A DNA stretch of 64,000 bases from the NCBI RefSeq assembly GCF_013423955.1, contig NZ_JACCKX010000002.1:26159-90158 (forward strand), read 5' to 3'. This stretch comes from Ottowia beijingensis (GTDB lineage Bacteria; Pseudomonadota; Gammaproteobacteria; Burkholderiales; Burkholderiaceae_C). Within the stretch, counting starts at the first letter, position 1. Every line of letters starts with the position of its first letter. Under the pieces are notes generated by a model. It worked only from the letters and a program-made list of their open reading frames with translations. It was not told the origin of the DNA and ran no database searches. The translations under genes and the position numbers were made by a program. Below are positions 9,736-20,413 of this stretch, piece by piece.

Positions 9736-9770
9736 ATTTCAGCATCTTTACAGCACGGACGGGAGCCCCC

Positions 9771-10672
9771 ATGGATTTGCGTGACCTGCGCCACTTTCTT
9801 GCCGTGGCCGAAGAGGGCCACATTGGCCGTGCGGCGGCCCGCCTGCATTTGTCGCAGCCGCCGCTGACGCGCCACATCCAGGCGCTGGAAGAAAAATCGG
9901 CGTGCCGCTGTTTGTGCGCACCCCCAAAGGCATGCAGCTCACCGACGCCGGCCACACCTTGCTGCAGGAAACCCCCAACTGCTCGCGCTGGCACAGCAGG
10001 CGCTGGAGCGCACGCGACTGGCAGGCCAGGGCCTGATCGGGCAGCTGGATGTGGGGCTGTTCGGCTCGGGCGTGCTGGATGTGATCCCACGCATCCTGGC
10101 GCGCTTTCACGAGGAGCGCCCCGAAGTCAAAATTGTTTTGCATAACCTGACCAAAGACGCCCAGCTGCAGGCGCTGCGCGAGCGGCGCATCAGCGTGGGC
10201 TTTAACCGTCTGGTGCCGCAAGAGGCCGACATCAGCATCGAAACCGTTCTGCACGAGCCGCTGGTGGTGGCCCTGGCGGCCAGCCACCCGCTGGCGGTGC
10301 GCCCCTCGCTGCGCCTGTCCGACCTGGAGGGCATGCCGCTCATCCTCTACCCCAACGTGCCCCTGCGCGGTCTGGCACAGGAGGTGACGGACGCTTTCCG
10401 CGCCGAGGGCGTCCCCTGCGCGTCGAGCAGGAGGTGCAGGACGTAGTGACCGCCGTGGCGCTGGTGGCGGGCGGCTTTGGCTGCTGCATCACCACCCGCT
10501 CGGCCACCAGCTTGCGCCTGCCCGGCGTGACCTACCGGCCGCTGCGCTCGCGCCACCTGAGCGACATCGAGCTCAGCTGCCTGTACCGCAGCGATGACCC
10601 TTCCCCGTGCTGGGGGCATTTCTGGACGTGGTGCGCGCCTTTGCACAAGTGCGCGCCGCTGCGCCGGGGTAG
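9771..10672 (+). CDS. LysR-family transcriptional regulator
   Basis: N-terminal winged helix [20 protein letters not shown] with [20 protein letters not shown] is the classic LysR DNA-binding domain of the CatR/CbnR type. The effector domain is visible as [36 protein letters not shown] and [12 protein letters not shown], ending at AQVRAAAPG. About 300 aa. At least four frame breaks (after QALEE near 9893, ~9975, ~10415 and ~10605) occur beside homopolymers. It is divergent from the ABM gene, and its putative boxes also occur before the lower meta operon, so it is a candidate activator of that operon responding to a ring-cleavage intermediate (inference). Confidence 0.85.
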
Positions 10673-10702
10673 CCGCCTGCGGCAGCGCTCACCGCTCACC
10701 GC

Positions 10703-11589
10703 TCAGAAGGCTTTTACGAGCGAGAAGCGCAGCAGAGAGCCCTTGGGCTGCGCGCCGGTGCCGGCCTCGGCGCTCAGCTCCTTGTAGAGCGCGCCCTTCA
10801 GGAACATGCCCGCGCCAGGCACGGGATAGACCACCTCGGCGCCCAGCGCGTGGCGCGATGCCTTGTGGGTGCTGGCGCCCGGCCCGCTGTCTTCGCTGGT
10901 CTGCCACTGGCTGTAGCCCACCAGCCCCGCCTGCCAGGCGCCGAAGGACTTGCCCAGGCCCCATTCCAGCGTGATCTGGTTGCCAGGGCGCATGCCCGCG
11001 CCGTTCTTGCCGTTGCGCTCGAAGCGCATCAGCCCCGAACCCGACCAGGTCTTGGCGCCGTCGAAGTAGTAGGTCAGGCCGCCCGTGAGCATGGTGCTCT
11101 TGAAGCCCTTGCCCGGGGAGGCGGGGTCGCTGGTGCTGGCGGTGTCGAACCACATGCCCGCGGCCGCCACGGCGTCCCACTGGGGGCCATGCCAGCCCAG
11201 CACCAGCGGCCCCAGATACACGTCGCCCACGCCCGAGCGGGTGTCGGAGATGCCCGCCGCGTTGATGGTGAGCGAAGTGCGCATCAGGGGCACGATGGCC
11301 TCCATGCCGTAGTCGGCGCCCAGCAGCTTGTGCTGCGTGACCCAGACGAAGCGGTTGGCAGCGCCGAGACGGTGCCGCGGTTGTGCCCCGGCAGGTTGCT
11401 CTTGGTGCCTGGCGCGCGGAAATCGTCGATGTCGTAGTTGAGGAGATAGCCCAGGTAGTAGAAGCCGGGCGGCGGCACGCTCGCCGCCTGCATCCCTCGA
11501 CGCCGGGCACGTAGTGCCCTCGGCCTGAGCCAGCGGCGCGGCCAGACCGCCTGCCAGGGCAAGCGCGGCAATGACCCTGTGTTTTTCAT
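10703..11589 (-). CDS. Outer-membrane protein of the phenol meta pathway (MetA_deg family)
   Basis: Beta-barrel outer-membrane protein of the 'phenol MetA degradation' family, found at the end of phenol and toluene operons and thought to help uptake of the aromatic substrate. Start MKNT at 11589, signal peptide ALALAGGLAAPLAQA, then a family segment FYYLGYLLNYDIDDFRAPG. Alternating strands follow: GVGDVYLGPLVLGWHG, GLTYYFDGAKTWSGSG, TLEWGLGKSFGAWQAGLVGY. It ends in Phe (SLVKAF), as barrels do. Frame breaks near 11575, 11510 and 11370. Last gene of the upper operon, 33 bp after the dioxygenase. Confidence 0.82.
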
Positions 11590-11621
11590 GCTGTGTTCCT
11601 TGTGCATGGATGCGCGCCCGA

Positions 11622-12566
11622 TCAGGTATAGACGTCCGTGAAGGACGGCACCAGGTCACCCGTGTGATAGAAGATCCCTCTGCCCATCTTGTCCTCGCTC
11701 CAGGTGGTCACTGGGCGGTCGGGCTGCGCCAGGTAGCCCAGTCCGGCAAAGGTTTCGTTGCGGTTGCCGCTGGGGTCGAAGAAATAAATGGTCTCGCCGC
11801 GCGTGATGCCGTGGCGCGTAGGGGCCACGTCGATCTTGACCTTCTTCTTGGCCATGACGTCGGCGGACTTGAGCACGTCGTGCCACGAATCCAGGAAAAA
11901 CGCGATGTGGTGCAGGCCGCTGACAGGGCCGCCCACAAAGGCGATGTCGTGTGGCGTGGACGTGCGCGCCATCCAGGTGGCGGCCTGCATGTCGCCCTGG
12001 GGGCCCACCAGCACCTGCTCGGTCAAGAAAAAGTCCAGGCATTCCTTCATGAAACGCGTGTTGTCCTGCACGGTGTTGATGCCGGCCTCGGGGTTCATCT
12101 CGCACATCAGCAGCAGGTGGTCGAGCCAGTGCGCGCCCGCGCCCCGGACACCGTCGGGCCACGGGTCGGGATTGACAGTGCCCACATCGGTGCCCACGTA
12201 TTCCTTCATGGCGTACAGGCGCATTTCGTGGCCGCTGGGCAGGTTGAACTGCAGCATGCGGCCGGTGGAGGGCAGCGTGCCTTCAGGCAGCAGCGTGGTC
12301 TTGATGCCCCAGGCCTCGATGCGTGCCTGCAGCGCGTCCAGATCCTCGTCTTTCTCCACCTTGTAGGCAACGTGGTTCAGGCCCGCCCGGTCGCTGGGGG
12401 TCAGGATGATGGAGTATTTGTCCCACTCGTCCCAGCATTTCAGGTAGACGTTGCCCGCACTGTCCTTCATGACGGTCTTGAGGCCCAGGACCTCTTCGTA
12501 GTGCTTGACGGCAGCAGCGATATCCATGACCCGCAGGCTCGCGTGGCCGATTCTCAGTACACCCAT
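11622..12566 (-). CDS. dmpB: Catechol 2,3-dioxygenase, TbuE-like (upper-operon copy)
   Basis: Second extradiol dioxygenase, 314 aa and intact. Begins [20 protein letters not shown]. Iron ligands lie in [12 protein letters not shown] (His), [12 protein letters not shown] (His) and [13 protein letters not shown] (Glu). The long insert [18 protein letters not shown] and the general sequence recall the TbuE-like (I.2.C) subfamily, described as tolerant of low oxygen; that assignment is from memory. By position (after dmpP and a ferredoxin) it is the dmpB of the upper operon. It acts on catechol made by the hydroxylase encoded just upstream. Confidence 0.94.
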   Translation of the reverse strand: MGVLRIGHASLRVMDIAAAVKHYEEVLGLKTVMKDSAGNVYLKCWDEWDKYSIILTPSDRAGLNHVAYKVEKDEDLDALQARIEAWGIKTTLLPEGTLPSTGRMLQFNLPSGHEMRLYAMKEYVGTDVGTVNPDPWPDGVRGAGAHWLDHLLLMCEMNPEAGINTVQDNTRFMKECLDFFLTEQVLVGPQGDMQAATWMARTSTPHDIAFVGGPVSGLHHIAFFLDSWHDVLKSADVMAKKKVKIDVAPTRHGITRGETIYFFDPSGNRNETFAGLGYLAQPDRPVTTWSEDKMGRGIFYHTGDLVPSFTDVYT

Positions 12567-12602
12567 TTCATGTCTCCTCTTGGTTGATAAATCTTCAATG
12601 AC

Positions 12603-12959
12603 TCAATTGGCTGGACGTTGCGCCACCGAGGCGGCACTGCCCAGAAACGGTTTGCGCAATCGGGCGGCCACTTCCAGGCACACCGCCTGGGTGGGCGCCA
12701 CGCGGCAGGCCAGCGTGTAGCCGTTGGCTTCTTCTTCGGTGCTGACATGCGCACGGCTGACGGGTCCGAGCGACTGCACCGCACCCTCCACAATGCGCAC
12801 CTTGCAGACCCCGCAGCCACCATTGACGCACCCGGCTGGAATGCCCTTGCGGCCCAGCCGCAACATGCCGGCGAGCAGACTTTCGTTGGTGGCGCAGTCA
12901 AAACAGTCGCCGGTCTGCGACACGCTGACACGCACTTGCTGGCAGGTGGTGGCACCCAT
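12603..12959 (-). CDS. dmpQ: DmpQ/TbuW-type [2Fe-2S] ferredoxin (upper operon)
   Basis: 118-residue plant-type ferredoxin, intact. Start chosen at MGATTCQQVRVSVSQ (12959) because it gives the family length and lies 5 bp after the reductase stop. Cluster cysteines in AGCVNGGCGVCKVRIVEG and TLACRV. Likely reactivates the adjacent catechol 2,3-dioxygenase by reducing Fe(III). Paralogous to the ferredoxin at 8.4-8.8 kb. Confidence 0.9.
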   Translation of the reverse strand: MGATTCQQVRVSVSQTGDCFDCATNESLLAGMLRLGRKGIPAGCVNGGCGVCKVRIVEGAVQSLGPVSRAHVSTEEEANGYTLACRVAPTQAVCLEVAARLRKPFLGSAASVAQRPAN

Positions 12960-12964
12960 GGCTC

Positions 12965-14027
12965 CTAGATGGTCCGGAACAACGGGCTGCGCGCCTGCTG
13001 CGCATCGGCTGCCGAGAGGAATTTCTCGGTGTAGATGTCGCGCTCGAAAAGGCGCCCCTGCATCAGCGTTCCGATGCACGCTTCGATCATGGGCGGCGGC
13101 CCGCAGAGGTATGCCTTGTGACCGGTGAAGCTGCCGCCAAAGTGCGCCCTGGCCGCTTCATGCACAAAGCCGCGCGCACCGTCCCAGCCATCGCTGTCGG
13201 CAGCTTCCGACAGCGCGGGCACGTAGGTGAAATGCGGGTGGCGCGCCGCCAGGGCGCGAAACTCGGCGTCGTAATAAAGCTCCTGCGCTGCGCTGGCCAT
13301 AGACCAGCGTGATGGGCTGCGTGCAACCGCTGGCCAGCAGATCCAGAATCATGGCGCGCGGACTCGACAGGCCCGAGCCGCCGGCCATGAACACCATCGG
13401 CATGGCGGCCGAGCGGCGCACAAAAAGCGCCCATACGGCCCGGTCAGCTGCAACCGGTCGCCCACGTTGAGCGATTCGTGCAGCCAGGTGGTGCCCGCAC
13501 CGCCGGGCACCCGGCGCACATTCAGCTCGATCTCGCTGCTCTGGCCGCCGGCTTGCGGGGCATTGGCAATCGAGAACGCACGGCCCCCTTCCACGCCGGG
13601 AATCTGCACCTGCACATACTGCCCCGCCTGGTAGCGGATGGGCTGGTTCAGACGCAAATGCAGCGCCTTGATGGTTGGCGTGAGCTGCTCGATGCGCGCC
13701 ACCGTGGCTTCAAAGTCGCGCATGGGGATGATCTGTGCATCGGGCTCGTCGTCGATATCGGCCTCAATGGTGGCGTCCGACTGCAGCGTGGCGCAGCAGG
13801 CGAGGGTCTTGCCGTCGTCGCGCTCCATCTCCAGCAGCGCAAAGGGGTTGGCGGCACCGTGGTCCACCTCGCCGTCGGATACCTGCACCTTGCAGGTGCC
13901 GCACAGGCCGTGGCCGCAGGCGTGGGGAATGTAGATGCCCTGGCGCAGCGCGGCGGTCGAGCAGGGTCTGGCCCTCTTCGACGTCGATCGTTGCGCCCAA
14001 GGGCTCGATGGTCAGTTGGTAGGTCAT
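12965..14027 (-). CDS. dmpP: Phenol hydroxylase P5, NADH:ferredoxin-type reductase
   Basis: Electron-transfer component of phenol hydroxylase: NADH to FAD to [2Fe-2S] to the P3 diiron site. Start MTYQLTIEPLGATIDVEEG. An N-terminal ferredoxin domain with the cysteine loop around KVQVSDGE is followed by the FAD domain (GQYVQVQIPGVEGGRAFSIA) and NAD domain (VFMAGGSGLSSPRAMILDLL, AYLCGPPPMIEACI). It ends QQARSPLFRTI. About 353 aa. Three frame breaks near 13960, 13430 and 13295 in GC-rich runs split it into pieces that join smoothly, so errors are likely. Confidence 0.93.
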
Positions 14028-14075
14028 GGCATGGACGCGGGGCCGGGGGTAGCCCCGGGCTTCACCGAATGGGAC

Positions 14076-14432
14076 TTAGCTGCACGTACCCTGGATGCCG
14101 GTCAGGCCCGGGGTGCGAAAACGGATCGCGTCCTTGTGCTGAAGGCCATTGGCCTGCAGCGACTTGGCCGGATCGGGCGTCCACGGCTGGCCGGACTTGA
14201 ACCACTCGACCTGGGACCAGTCGATCTTGGCAAAGTCGGGGTGCTCGCCGTACACGCCGGGCAGCACGCCCTGGGCCAGCGCGCCGAACGGGGTATCCGG
14301 CGGCAACGGCAGGCAGACCGGTGATGCAAACATCAGGTGATCCTCCCAGCCGATGTAGAGCAGCGGTGCGGGGAAGTTCTCGCGCCGGTCGCGGGCGGGA
14401 AAGTCGTAGGGTTTGACAGCAACGACGCTCAT
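14076..14432 (-). CDS. dmpO: Phenol hydroxylase P4 subunit
   Basis: 118-residue intact subunit of the (P1P3P4)2 hydroxylase. Start MSVVAVKPYDFPARDRRENF, core LLYIGWEDHLMFASPVCLPL, end LTGIQGTCS. Its ATG overlaps the P3 stop (ATGA), indicating translational coupling. It stabilises the oxygenase complex; no catalytic residues are known. Confidence 0.94.
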   Translation of the reverse strand: MSVVAVKPYDFPARDRRENFPAPLLYIGWEDHLMFASPVCLPLPPDTPFGALAQGVLPGVYGEHPDFAKIDWSQVEWFKSGQPWTPDPAKSLQANGLQHKDAIRFRTPGLTGIQGTCS

Positions 14433-15988
14433 GCCTTGTCTCCTTGAACAGCATCACCACGCCAGGCGGCAAAGTTCTTCTGGTCTTCCGAGCCTTCAAA
14501 GTCGAGGTTGTCCCGGCCCACCTTCAGGTCGTAGTAGTCCATCACGGCAGCCATCGGGTCAAAGCCCTCCACCGTCGGGTCGGTGCCCTCGGGGAAGCAG
14601 TTGCCCTGGTAAATCTGGTGCACGGGCAGCCAGGCTTGCGAATATTTCTCGGGCTCGTCGTCAAAAATTTCTTTGCAACCGTCGCTGCAGAAGTGGTACT
14701 TGTCGCCGTGGTAGTCGGACTCGCGGTAGCAGATCTTGGTCGGATCGCCGGGCTCGGTAAAGAACATGGGGACCTGGCAGATGGTGCACAGCATGGGCAG
14801 CGTCTTGTTGTAAAAGCGCTTGCCCTGTTGCTGCTGCGCGTGGAAATGCTCGAAGCGCGGCCGGTAGTACTTGTCGAAGGTGTCGGGGTACTTTTCGCTC
14901 AGCCACTGCATCTCGTCTTCCTTGGGAATCCAGGTGTGGAAGGGCGCAGCAGCCGCATAGTTGTAGAAGGTATTCCAGGCCTGGTGGCTGATGTGGTCTT
15001 TGCCGGCGCACGCCTCCTTCCAGCCCTTGGGTTCGCGGATGCCATAGCGGGCCAGATCGCGGAACAGCGCGCCACCGTTTTCCTCGGCGTACATCTCCCA
15101 GGCCTCCTTCCAGCTCATCACGCGCTTGGGCAGCATGTAGTCCTGCATCATGGCCACGATGGTCAGCAGGCGGTAGCCGCGCCAGAGCCACTTGTCGATC
15201 CACTTCTGCACGATCGGCACGTTGGCCGGGTCCTGCTCGAGCATGAACTTGATGCACTCGATGCCCAGGGTCATGTGACGCGATTCGTCGGACTGGGCCG
15301 AGAAGCCAAACGTCACGGTGCTCATGTCGCCGTTGTGGGCGGCGCCGGACATGAAGGGCACGAACACCAGGTTGGTCAGCACGTACTCGAACGAGAAGCT
15401 CACGGCGGTGAGGAACTCGAACGGCCCTGCGGTGGAGGCGTCTTCAAAAAACGACTTGGGCACGGACAGGTACCACACACGGTCAAACATGTGGGGTGCC
15501 TGGTGCAGGCCATTGAAATACTTGTTGTAGTGCGACAGGGCGTGGGTTTCGGTCTGGCAGTGGCGCAGCTCGTCAATGGACTGCATCTGCGCGGCAACGC
15601 GGGCACCGGCACCGGTGAAGTGGCGGCCCACATGGGCAAAGCCGCGGTGCGCGAGGTACTCTATCGGGGTCACGGCCTGGAAGAAGATCTTGATCGCATT
15701 CACATAGCGCGCATCCGAAATACCCAGCTGGCCATTGTTCTGCGCAAAGGCCTCGATCACGGCATAGAGCTTCTTTTCCTTCTCGCCCTGGTATTTCCAG
15801 TAGGCGTCCATGGTCAGGCGAAACGGGTCTTCCCATTTATCCCAGTCGTGGATCTTGATGCCTTCGTATTTGTCGAACGGGAACACCTTGTCCATCGGTT
15901 GGTAGGTAGTGTCCCAGGCCAGATCGCGCGTCATGGCGATGTGGCGTTCTTTCAGGCCGAGCTTCTTTTTGGTAACGGGTGCGTCCAT
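14429..15988 (-). CDS. dmpN: Phenol hydroxylase P3, diiron oxygenase large subunit
   Basis: Catalytic alpha subunit of the soluble diiron monooxygenase that hydroxylates phenol to catechol. 519 aa, intact; start MDAPVTKKKLGLKERHIAMT with a GGAG upstream. The diiron ligand helices are QSIDELRHCQTETHAL (ExxH) and SAQSDESRHMTLGIECI (ExxH), with first-helix Glu in AVTPIEYLAHRGF. A C-terminal YHS-like cysteine segment follows (MLCTICQVPMFF, HFCSDGCKEIFDDEPEKY). Length and order match DmpN. It is one of the few long genes here with no frame break. Confidence 0.96.
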   Translation of the reverse strand: MDAPVTKKKLGLKERHIAMTRDLAWDTTYQPMDKVFPFDKYEGIKIHDWDKWEDPFRLTMDAYWKYQGEKEKKLYAVIEAFAQNNGQLGISDARYVNAIKIFFQAVTPIEYLAHRGFAHVGRHFTGAGARVAAQMQSIDELRHCQTETHALSHYNKYFNGLHQAPHMFDRVWYLSVPKSFFEDASTAGPFEFLTAVSFSFEYVLTNLVFVPFMSGAAHNGDMSTVTFGFSAQSDESRHMTLGIECIKFMLEQDPANVPIVQKWIDKWLWRGYRLLTIVAMMQDYMLPKRVMSWKEAWEMYAEENGGALFRDLARYGIREPKGWKEACAGKDHISHQAWNTFYNYAAAAPFHTWIPKEDEMQWLSEKYPDTFDKYYRPRFEHFHAQQQQGKRFYNKTLPMLCTICQVPMFFTEPGDPTKICYRESDYHGDKYHFCSDGCKEIFDDEPEKYSQAWLPVHQIYQGNCFPEGTDPTVEGFDPMAAVMDYYDLKVGRDNLDFEGSEDQKNFAAWRGDAVQGDKA

Positions 15989-16037
15989 GGTGTTATCTCC
16001 TGGTGGTTGCGGCAATAAATCGGGGGTGGCGGCTGCT

Positions 16038-16319
16038 TTAGCGCAGCCAGCTCAACGACAACTCGTCGTCGTCTTCATTGATGTAGCCTGAGATCGTGAC
16101 CAGATTGACGTGAATCTGTTGCAGGTCAAAACGCTGGCCGGTTTGCTCTTCGATGCTCTCGCGGCGCACTACCAAGCGGCCGGGGGCGTCGATCTTGACC
16201 AAACCGGGCGAATGCACGGCAGTGGCTTCGGGGTTGTCGGCCAAGATGGCATCGACAATCGGGCGCGATTCTTCGTTGTCTTGGAAGGCAATGAAAACTT
16301 TAGAAACGGGTTCGGTCAT
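16038..16319 (-). CDS. dmpM: Phenol hydroxylase P2, regulatory (effector) subunit
   Basis: 93-residue coupling protein that has no cofactor and activates the oxygenase (MmoB/DmpM family). MTEPVSKVFIAFQDNEESRP at the start, LVVRRESIEEQTGQRFDLQQ in the middle, and SGYINEDDDELSLSWL at the end are hallmark stretches. Start chosen at the second of two adjacent ATGs. It lies 11 bp after dmpL. Confidence 0.94.
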   Translation of the reverse strand: MTEPVSKVFIAFQDNEESRPIVDAILADNPEATAVHSPGLVKIDAPGRLVVRRESIEEQTGQRFDLQQIHVNLVTISGYINEDDDELSLSWLR

Positions 16320-16330
16320 CACAAACTTTC

Positions 16331-17322
16331 TCAGAGGGTTAGACCGGCCTTGCGGGCGCGGGTGTTGAGGGTTTCGCGCACGGCCAGCAGGGCTTCGGCA
16401 CCGGCAGCGCCCAAGGCCATCTCTGCCACCGGCGCCAGCGCGGCCTGCGCACTGTCGGCATAGGTCTTGAACCAGCCGGTAATCAGCGCGCGGTTGTCGT
16501 CCGATGCGGCGGCGGCCACTTTGATGACCGCGTCCACCCAGCGTGCGCTCTCGTCATGCCATTCGGGCATGAAGGCCGTGAGCATGGCCACCGCCGTACC
16601 GCCCTGCACCGCAAGGTGGTCGTCCACGAAATGCGTGTAGATCAGCGGGTACAGCAGACCGTCGAGCGCCAGGTTCTGCGCCACAAACAGCTCGAACGGG
16701 TCGTTGACGACCAGCGTGTCCTCCACCAGCTTGCGCAGTCCCTGCCAGCGCGGGTCCTGCAGCCAGTCGTTCTTGCCGGCTTCCAGTGCGCCGGGCTCCC
16801 CAGCGCCAGGCCCAGGCGGGTCAGGTACTGGGCCACGCCTAGCTGGTCCATGGCGTGCATCATGGCCGGGGCGGTAAAGGCCGTTCCATAGCCGCGTGCA
16901 CACACCTGGCAATTGTTCATGTTGGCGCCCCAGGCCGCGTGGCGCAGCGGCATGAGCACCTCGCAGGCTGCGGCGCGCTGCGCGTCGGGAATCTTGTCGA
17001 TCAGGCCGCGCGACTCGACAAACTGGTAGTTGGCCTCCATCGCCTCTTGCTGGCGCGCACGCGCCATGGTCCAGTTGGCGTAGTAATACTGGCGCGGGTC
17101 GCGCAGGGCATCCCAGTCAGCCAGTTTGACGGCCGTGCGGCCAGCATCAAACAGCTCGAATTCGGGCTCCCAGGTCGGGCGGTAATGGAAGTTCGCGGCG
17201 TTCTGAATGCCCAGCGTGGCTTCAAGGTAGCGCGACGCGGGCTTGTCGCCCGTGTAGGCCGCCACGCGGGCGAAGGTGTTGCGCAGCGGCTGAATTTCGC
17301 GCGCCTGCAAGTCGATGTTCAT
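16331..17322 (-). CDS. dmpL: Phenol hydroxylase P1, oxygenase beta subunit
   Basis: Structural beta subunit of the diiron hydroxylase. Start MNIDLQAREIQPLRNTFARV at 17322 with GGAG upstream. Typical segments: SRYLEATLGIQNAANFHYRP, QYYYANWTMARARQQEAMEA, NNCQVCARGYGTAFTAPAMM and DPFELFVAQNLALDGLLYPL. About 330 aa. One frame break near 16800 (LGLALGEPGALEAGKNDW), beside a C-run. 37 bp after dmpK. Confidence 0.93.
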
Positions 17323-17359
17323 GGGGCTTATCTCCTGGTCGTGGTTGTTGGGGCAGGGC

Positions 17360-17578
17360 TCAGTCATCCAGGTGGCGCACGCGGTGCGCCGCGCAAAAGG
17401 CATCGAATGCCGGTTCAGGGAGCATCAGCTCCACCGACAGCTCGGGCCATCCGATCGAGAAAGCAAACTCGACAAAGCCGTTGTCGCGGCGGCCCAGCAC
17501 GCGCACAAACCGCTGCGACAGATCGCAGACGGGTTGCGGGGTGGCAGATGCGTCGGTGGCAATGGCGGTGTGGGTCAT
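17360..17578 (-). CDS. dmpK: Phenol hydroxylase P0, assembly protein
   Basis: 72-residue first gene of the upper operon. DmpK-type proteins help iron incorporation or assembly of the oxygenase but are not part of the active complex. MTHTAIATDASATPQPVCDL, then RFVRVLGRRDNGFVEFAFSI and LSVELMLPEPAFDAFCAAH. Start chosen at 17578 behind AAGGAG. About 24 bp of leader separates it from the predicted sigma-54 start site. Confidence 0.9.
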   Translation of the reverse strand: MTHTAIATDASATPQPVCDLSQRFVRVLGRRDNGFVEFAFSIGWPELSVELMLPEPAFDAFCAAHRVRHLDD

Positions 17579-17612
17579 GACGGTCTCCTTTTCGGTTTTG
17601 CGCCATCTGTTT

Positions 17613-17628
17613 TGCACGGGCCATGCCA
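17613..17628 (-). promoter_or_regulatory. Sigma-54 (-24/-12) promoter of the phenol hydroxylase operon
   Basis: Minus-strand TGGCATGGCCCGTGCA matches TGGCAC-N5-TTGCA with the invariant GG and GC exactly 10 bases apart. Transcription would start near 17602, just before dmpK. It fits the sigma-54 activator gene that diverges from it. Confidence 0.8.
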
Positions 17629-17650
17629 ATGCTGGCGTTTTGCGCGCAAA

Positions 17651-17658
17651 TATCGATA
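17651..17658. promoter_or_regulatory. TATCGATA palindrome, dmpK side
   Basis: TATCGATA lies 23 bp upstream of the -24 element, inside AAATATCGATAAAT. The same rare AT-rich palindrome occurs at 17861 and in both cargo promoters (27070, 32733). It is a candidate repressor site, for example for the GntR protein encoded at 19.6 kb (inference). Confidence 0.4.
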
Positions 17659-17802
17659 AATCCAGGGTTAATCCCTAGCAAATCGCGTCAAAGAGGCCCG
17701 CCCGCAGGTTGGTAGCCGCCGGCTGCGGCACCCGCGGACAGCCCGGAGCCGCGATTGCTGCACAGCAGCATGATGTTTTGATGAGACCCAGGGGTCAGCC
17801 AG

Positions 17803-17818
17803 TTCATGAAATGATGAA
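17803..17818. promoter_or_regulatory. Candidate upstream activating sequence for the DmpR-type regulator
   Basis: TTCATGAAATGATGAA is a 16-bp inverted repeat (TTCAT/ATGAA arms) about 175 bp upstream of the -24 element. Its size, symmetry and distance resemble the UAS pairs bound by XylR/DmpR hexamers. A weaker half-like TTTTGATGAG lies just beside it at 17776. Confidence 0.45.
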
Positions 17819-17860
17819 AAACCTCCCCGGGTCGATCCCGATGGACGACCACCCGCTGTT

Positions 17861-17868
17861 TATCGATA
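17861..17868. promoter_or_regulatory. TATCGATA palindrome, dmpR side
   Basis: TATCGATA sits 8 bases before the dmpR start codon, overlapping the region where its ribosome binding site or promoter must lie. It pairs with the site at 17651, so the two bracket the whole divergent control region. Confidence 0.4.
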
Positions 17869-17875
17869 CTTTTTC

Positions 17876-19563
<1,688 letters not shown>

Positions 19564-19587
19564 GGCGCACACCAGCCCCGCATTGCC

Positions 19588-20379
19588 ATGGCCAAACGCA
19601 GCTTTCACCCTTTGATTGCGCTGGCTGGCGGCCACGCCGCCGCCGATGCCAGCCTGCACGGCGCACCCTCGCGCACGCTGATCGAGCAAACCTACGCCAC
19701 GCTGCGCAGCGACATCGTCGAGGGCCGCCTTGCGCCCGGCAGCAAGCTGCGCATCGAGCACCTGCGCACCCAGTACGAGGTGGGCGCGGGCACGCTGCGC
19801 GAGGCGCTCACGCGGCTGGTGAGCGACGCGCTGGTGACCGTGGAGGGGCAGCGCGGCTTTCGCGTGGCGCCCATCGCGCTGCAAGAGCTGGAAGACATCA
19901 CCACGCTGCGCGTGCACATCGAGACCGACGCGCTGCGCCAGTCCATTCGCGCCGGTGATGCACAGTGGCGCGAAGCGCTTGCCGAGGCCTATGCGGCCAT
20001 CTCGGCCGAAGAGCAGCCCATCGCGCCGCACCGCCGCCGCCAGTGGGAGCTGCTGAACGTGCGCTTTCATGAGGCGCTGCTGGCGGGCCACACCTCGCCC
20101 TGGACGGTGCGGGTGTTGCGCCTGCTGTCGCGCCACAGCGAGCGCTACCGCTTCTGCGCCATGGGCCTGCCGGGTGGTGTGCGCGATGTGCACGCCGAGC
20201 ACACCGAAATCTTCGCGCTGGCCATGTCAGGCCAGGACGCCCGCGCCGCGCTGGCGCTGGAGGCACACATCCGCGCCACGCCCGATTTGCTGATCCGCGC
20301 CCTGCGCGAAGGCCGCGCCTTTTGCCGGGCTGCGCACCGCCGCAGCTTCAAGCCAAATCAGCCACCAGCGCTTGACTGA
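19588..20379 (+). CDS. GntR/FCD-family regulator (AphS/PhcS-like)
   Basis: 263-aa intact regulator. The N-terminal GntR winged helix is LIEQTYATLRSDIVEGRLAP and TQYEVGAGTLREALTRLVSD. The C-terminal FCD ligand-binding bundle is LEDITTLRVHIETDALRQSI, WELLNVRFHEALLAGHTSPW and DVHAEHTEIFALAMSGQDAR; its spaced Asp/His residues usually bind a metal. In Comamonas, GntR proteins AphS and PhcS sit beside the phenol activator and repress phenol genes; the neighbourhood here is the same. The last ten residues and the stop come from a palindromic repeat (20347), so the tail is recently altered. 24 bp after dmpR. Confidence 0.87.
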   Translation: MAKRSFHPLIALAGGHAAADASLHGAPSRTLIEQTYATLRSDIVEGRLAPGSKLRIEHLRTQYEVGAGTLREALTRLVSDALVTVEGQRGFRVAPIALQELEDITTLRVHIETDALRQSIRAGDAQWREALAEAYAAISAEEQPIAPHRRRQWELLNVRFHEALLAGHTSPWTVRVLRLLSRHSERYRFCAMGLPGGVRDVHAEHTEIFALAMSGQDARAALALEAHIRATPDLLIRALREGRAFCRAAHRRSFKPNQPPALD

Positions 20380-20413
20380 CAAGCGCCAACAGCTATCAAT
20401 AAAGAAGCAAATC
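20347..20413 (+). repeat. Dispersed palindromic repeat, copy R2
   Basis: TTCAAGCCAAATCAGCC, then inverted arms CAGCGCTTG and CAAGCGCCAA, then CAGCTATCAATAAAG. It overlaps the end of the GntR gene and supplies its stop codon, and reaches the 3' end of the M48 gene. Confidence 0.8.

Noticed and set aside
14444..16018. A 524-codon open frame on the plus strand, antisense to dmpN
   Set aside because: It mirrors dmpN exactly, has no recognisable domain and is His/Val/Gly-rich, as expected from the complement of a GC-rich gene.
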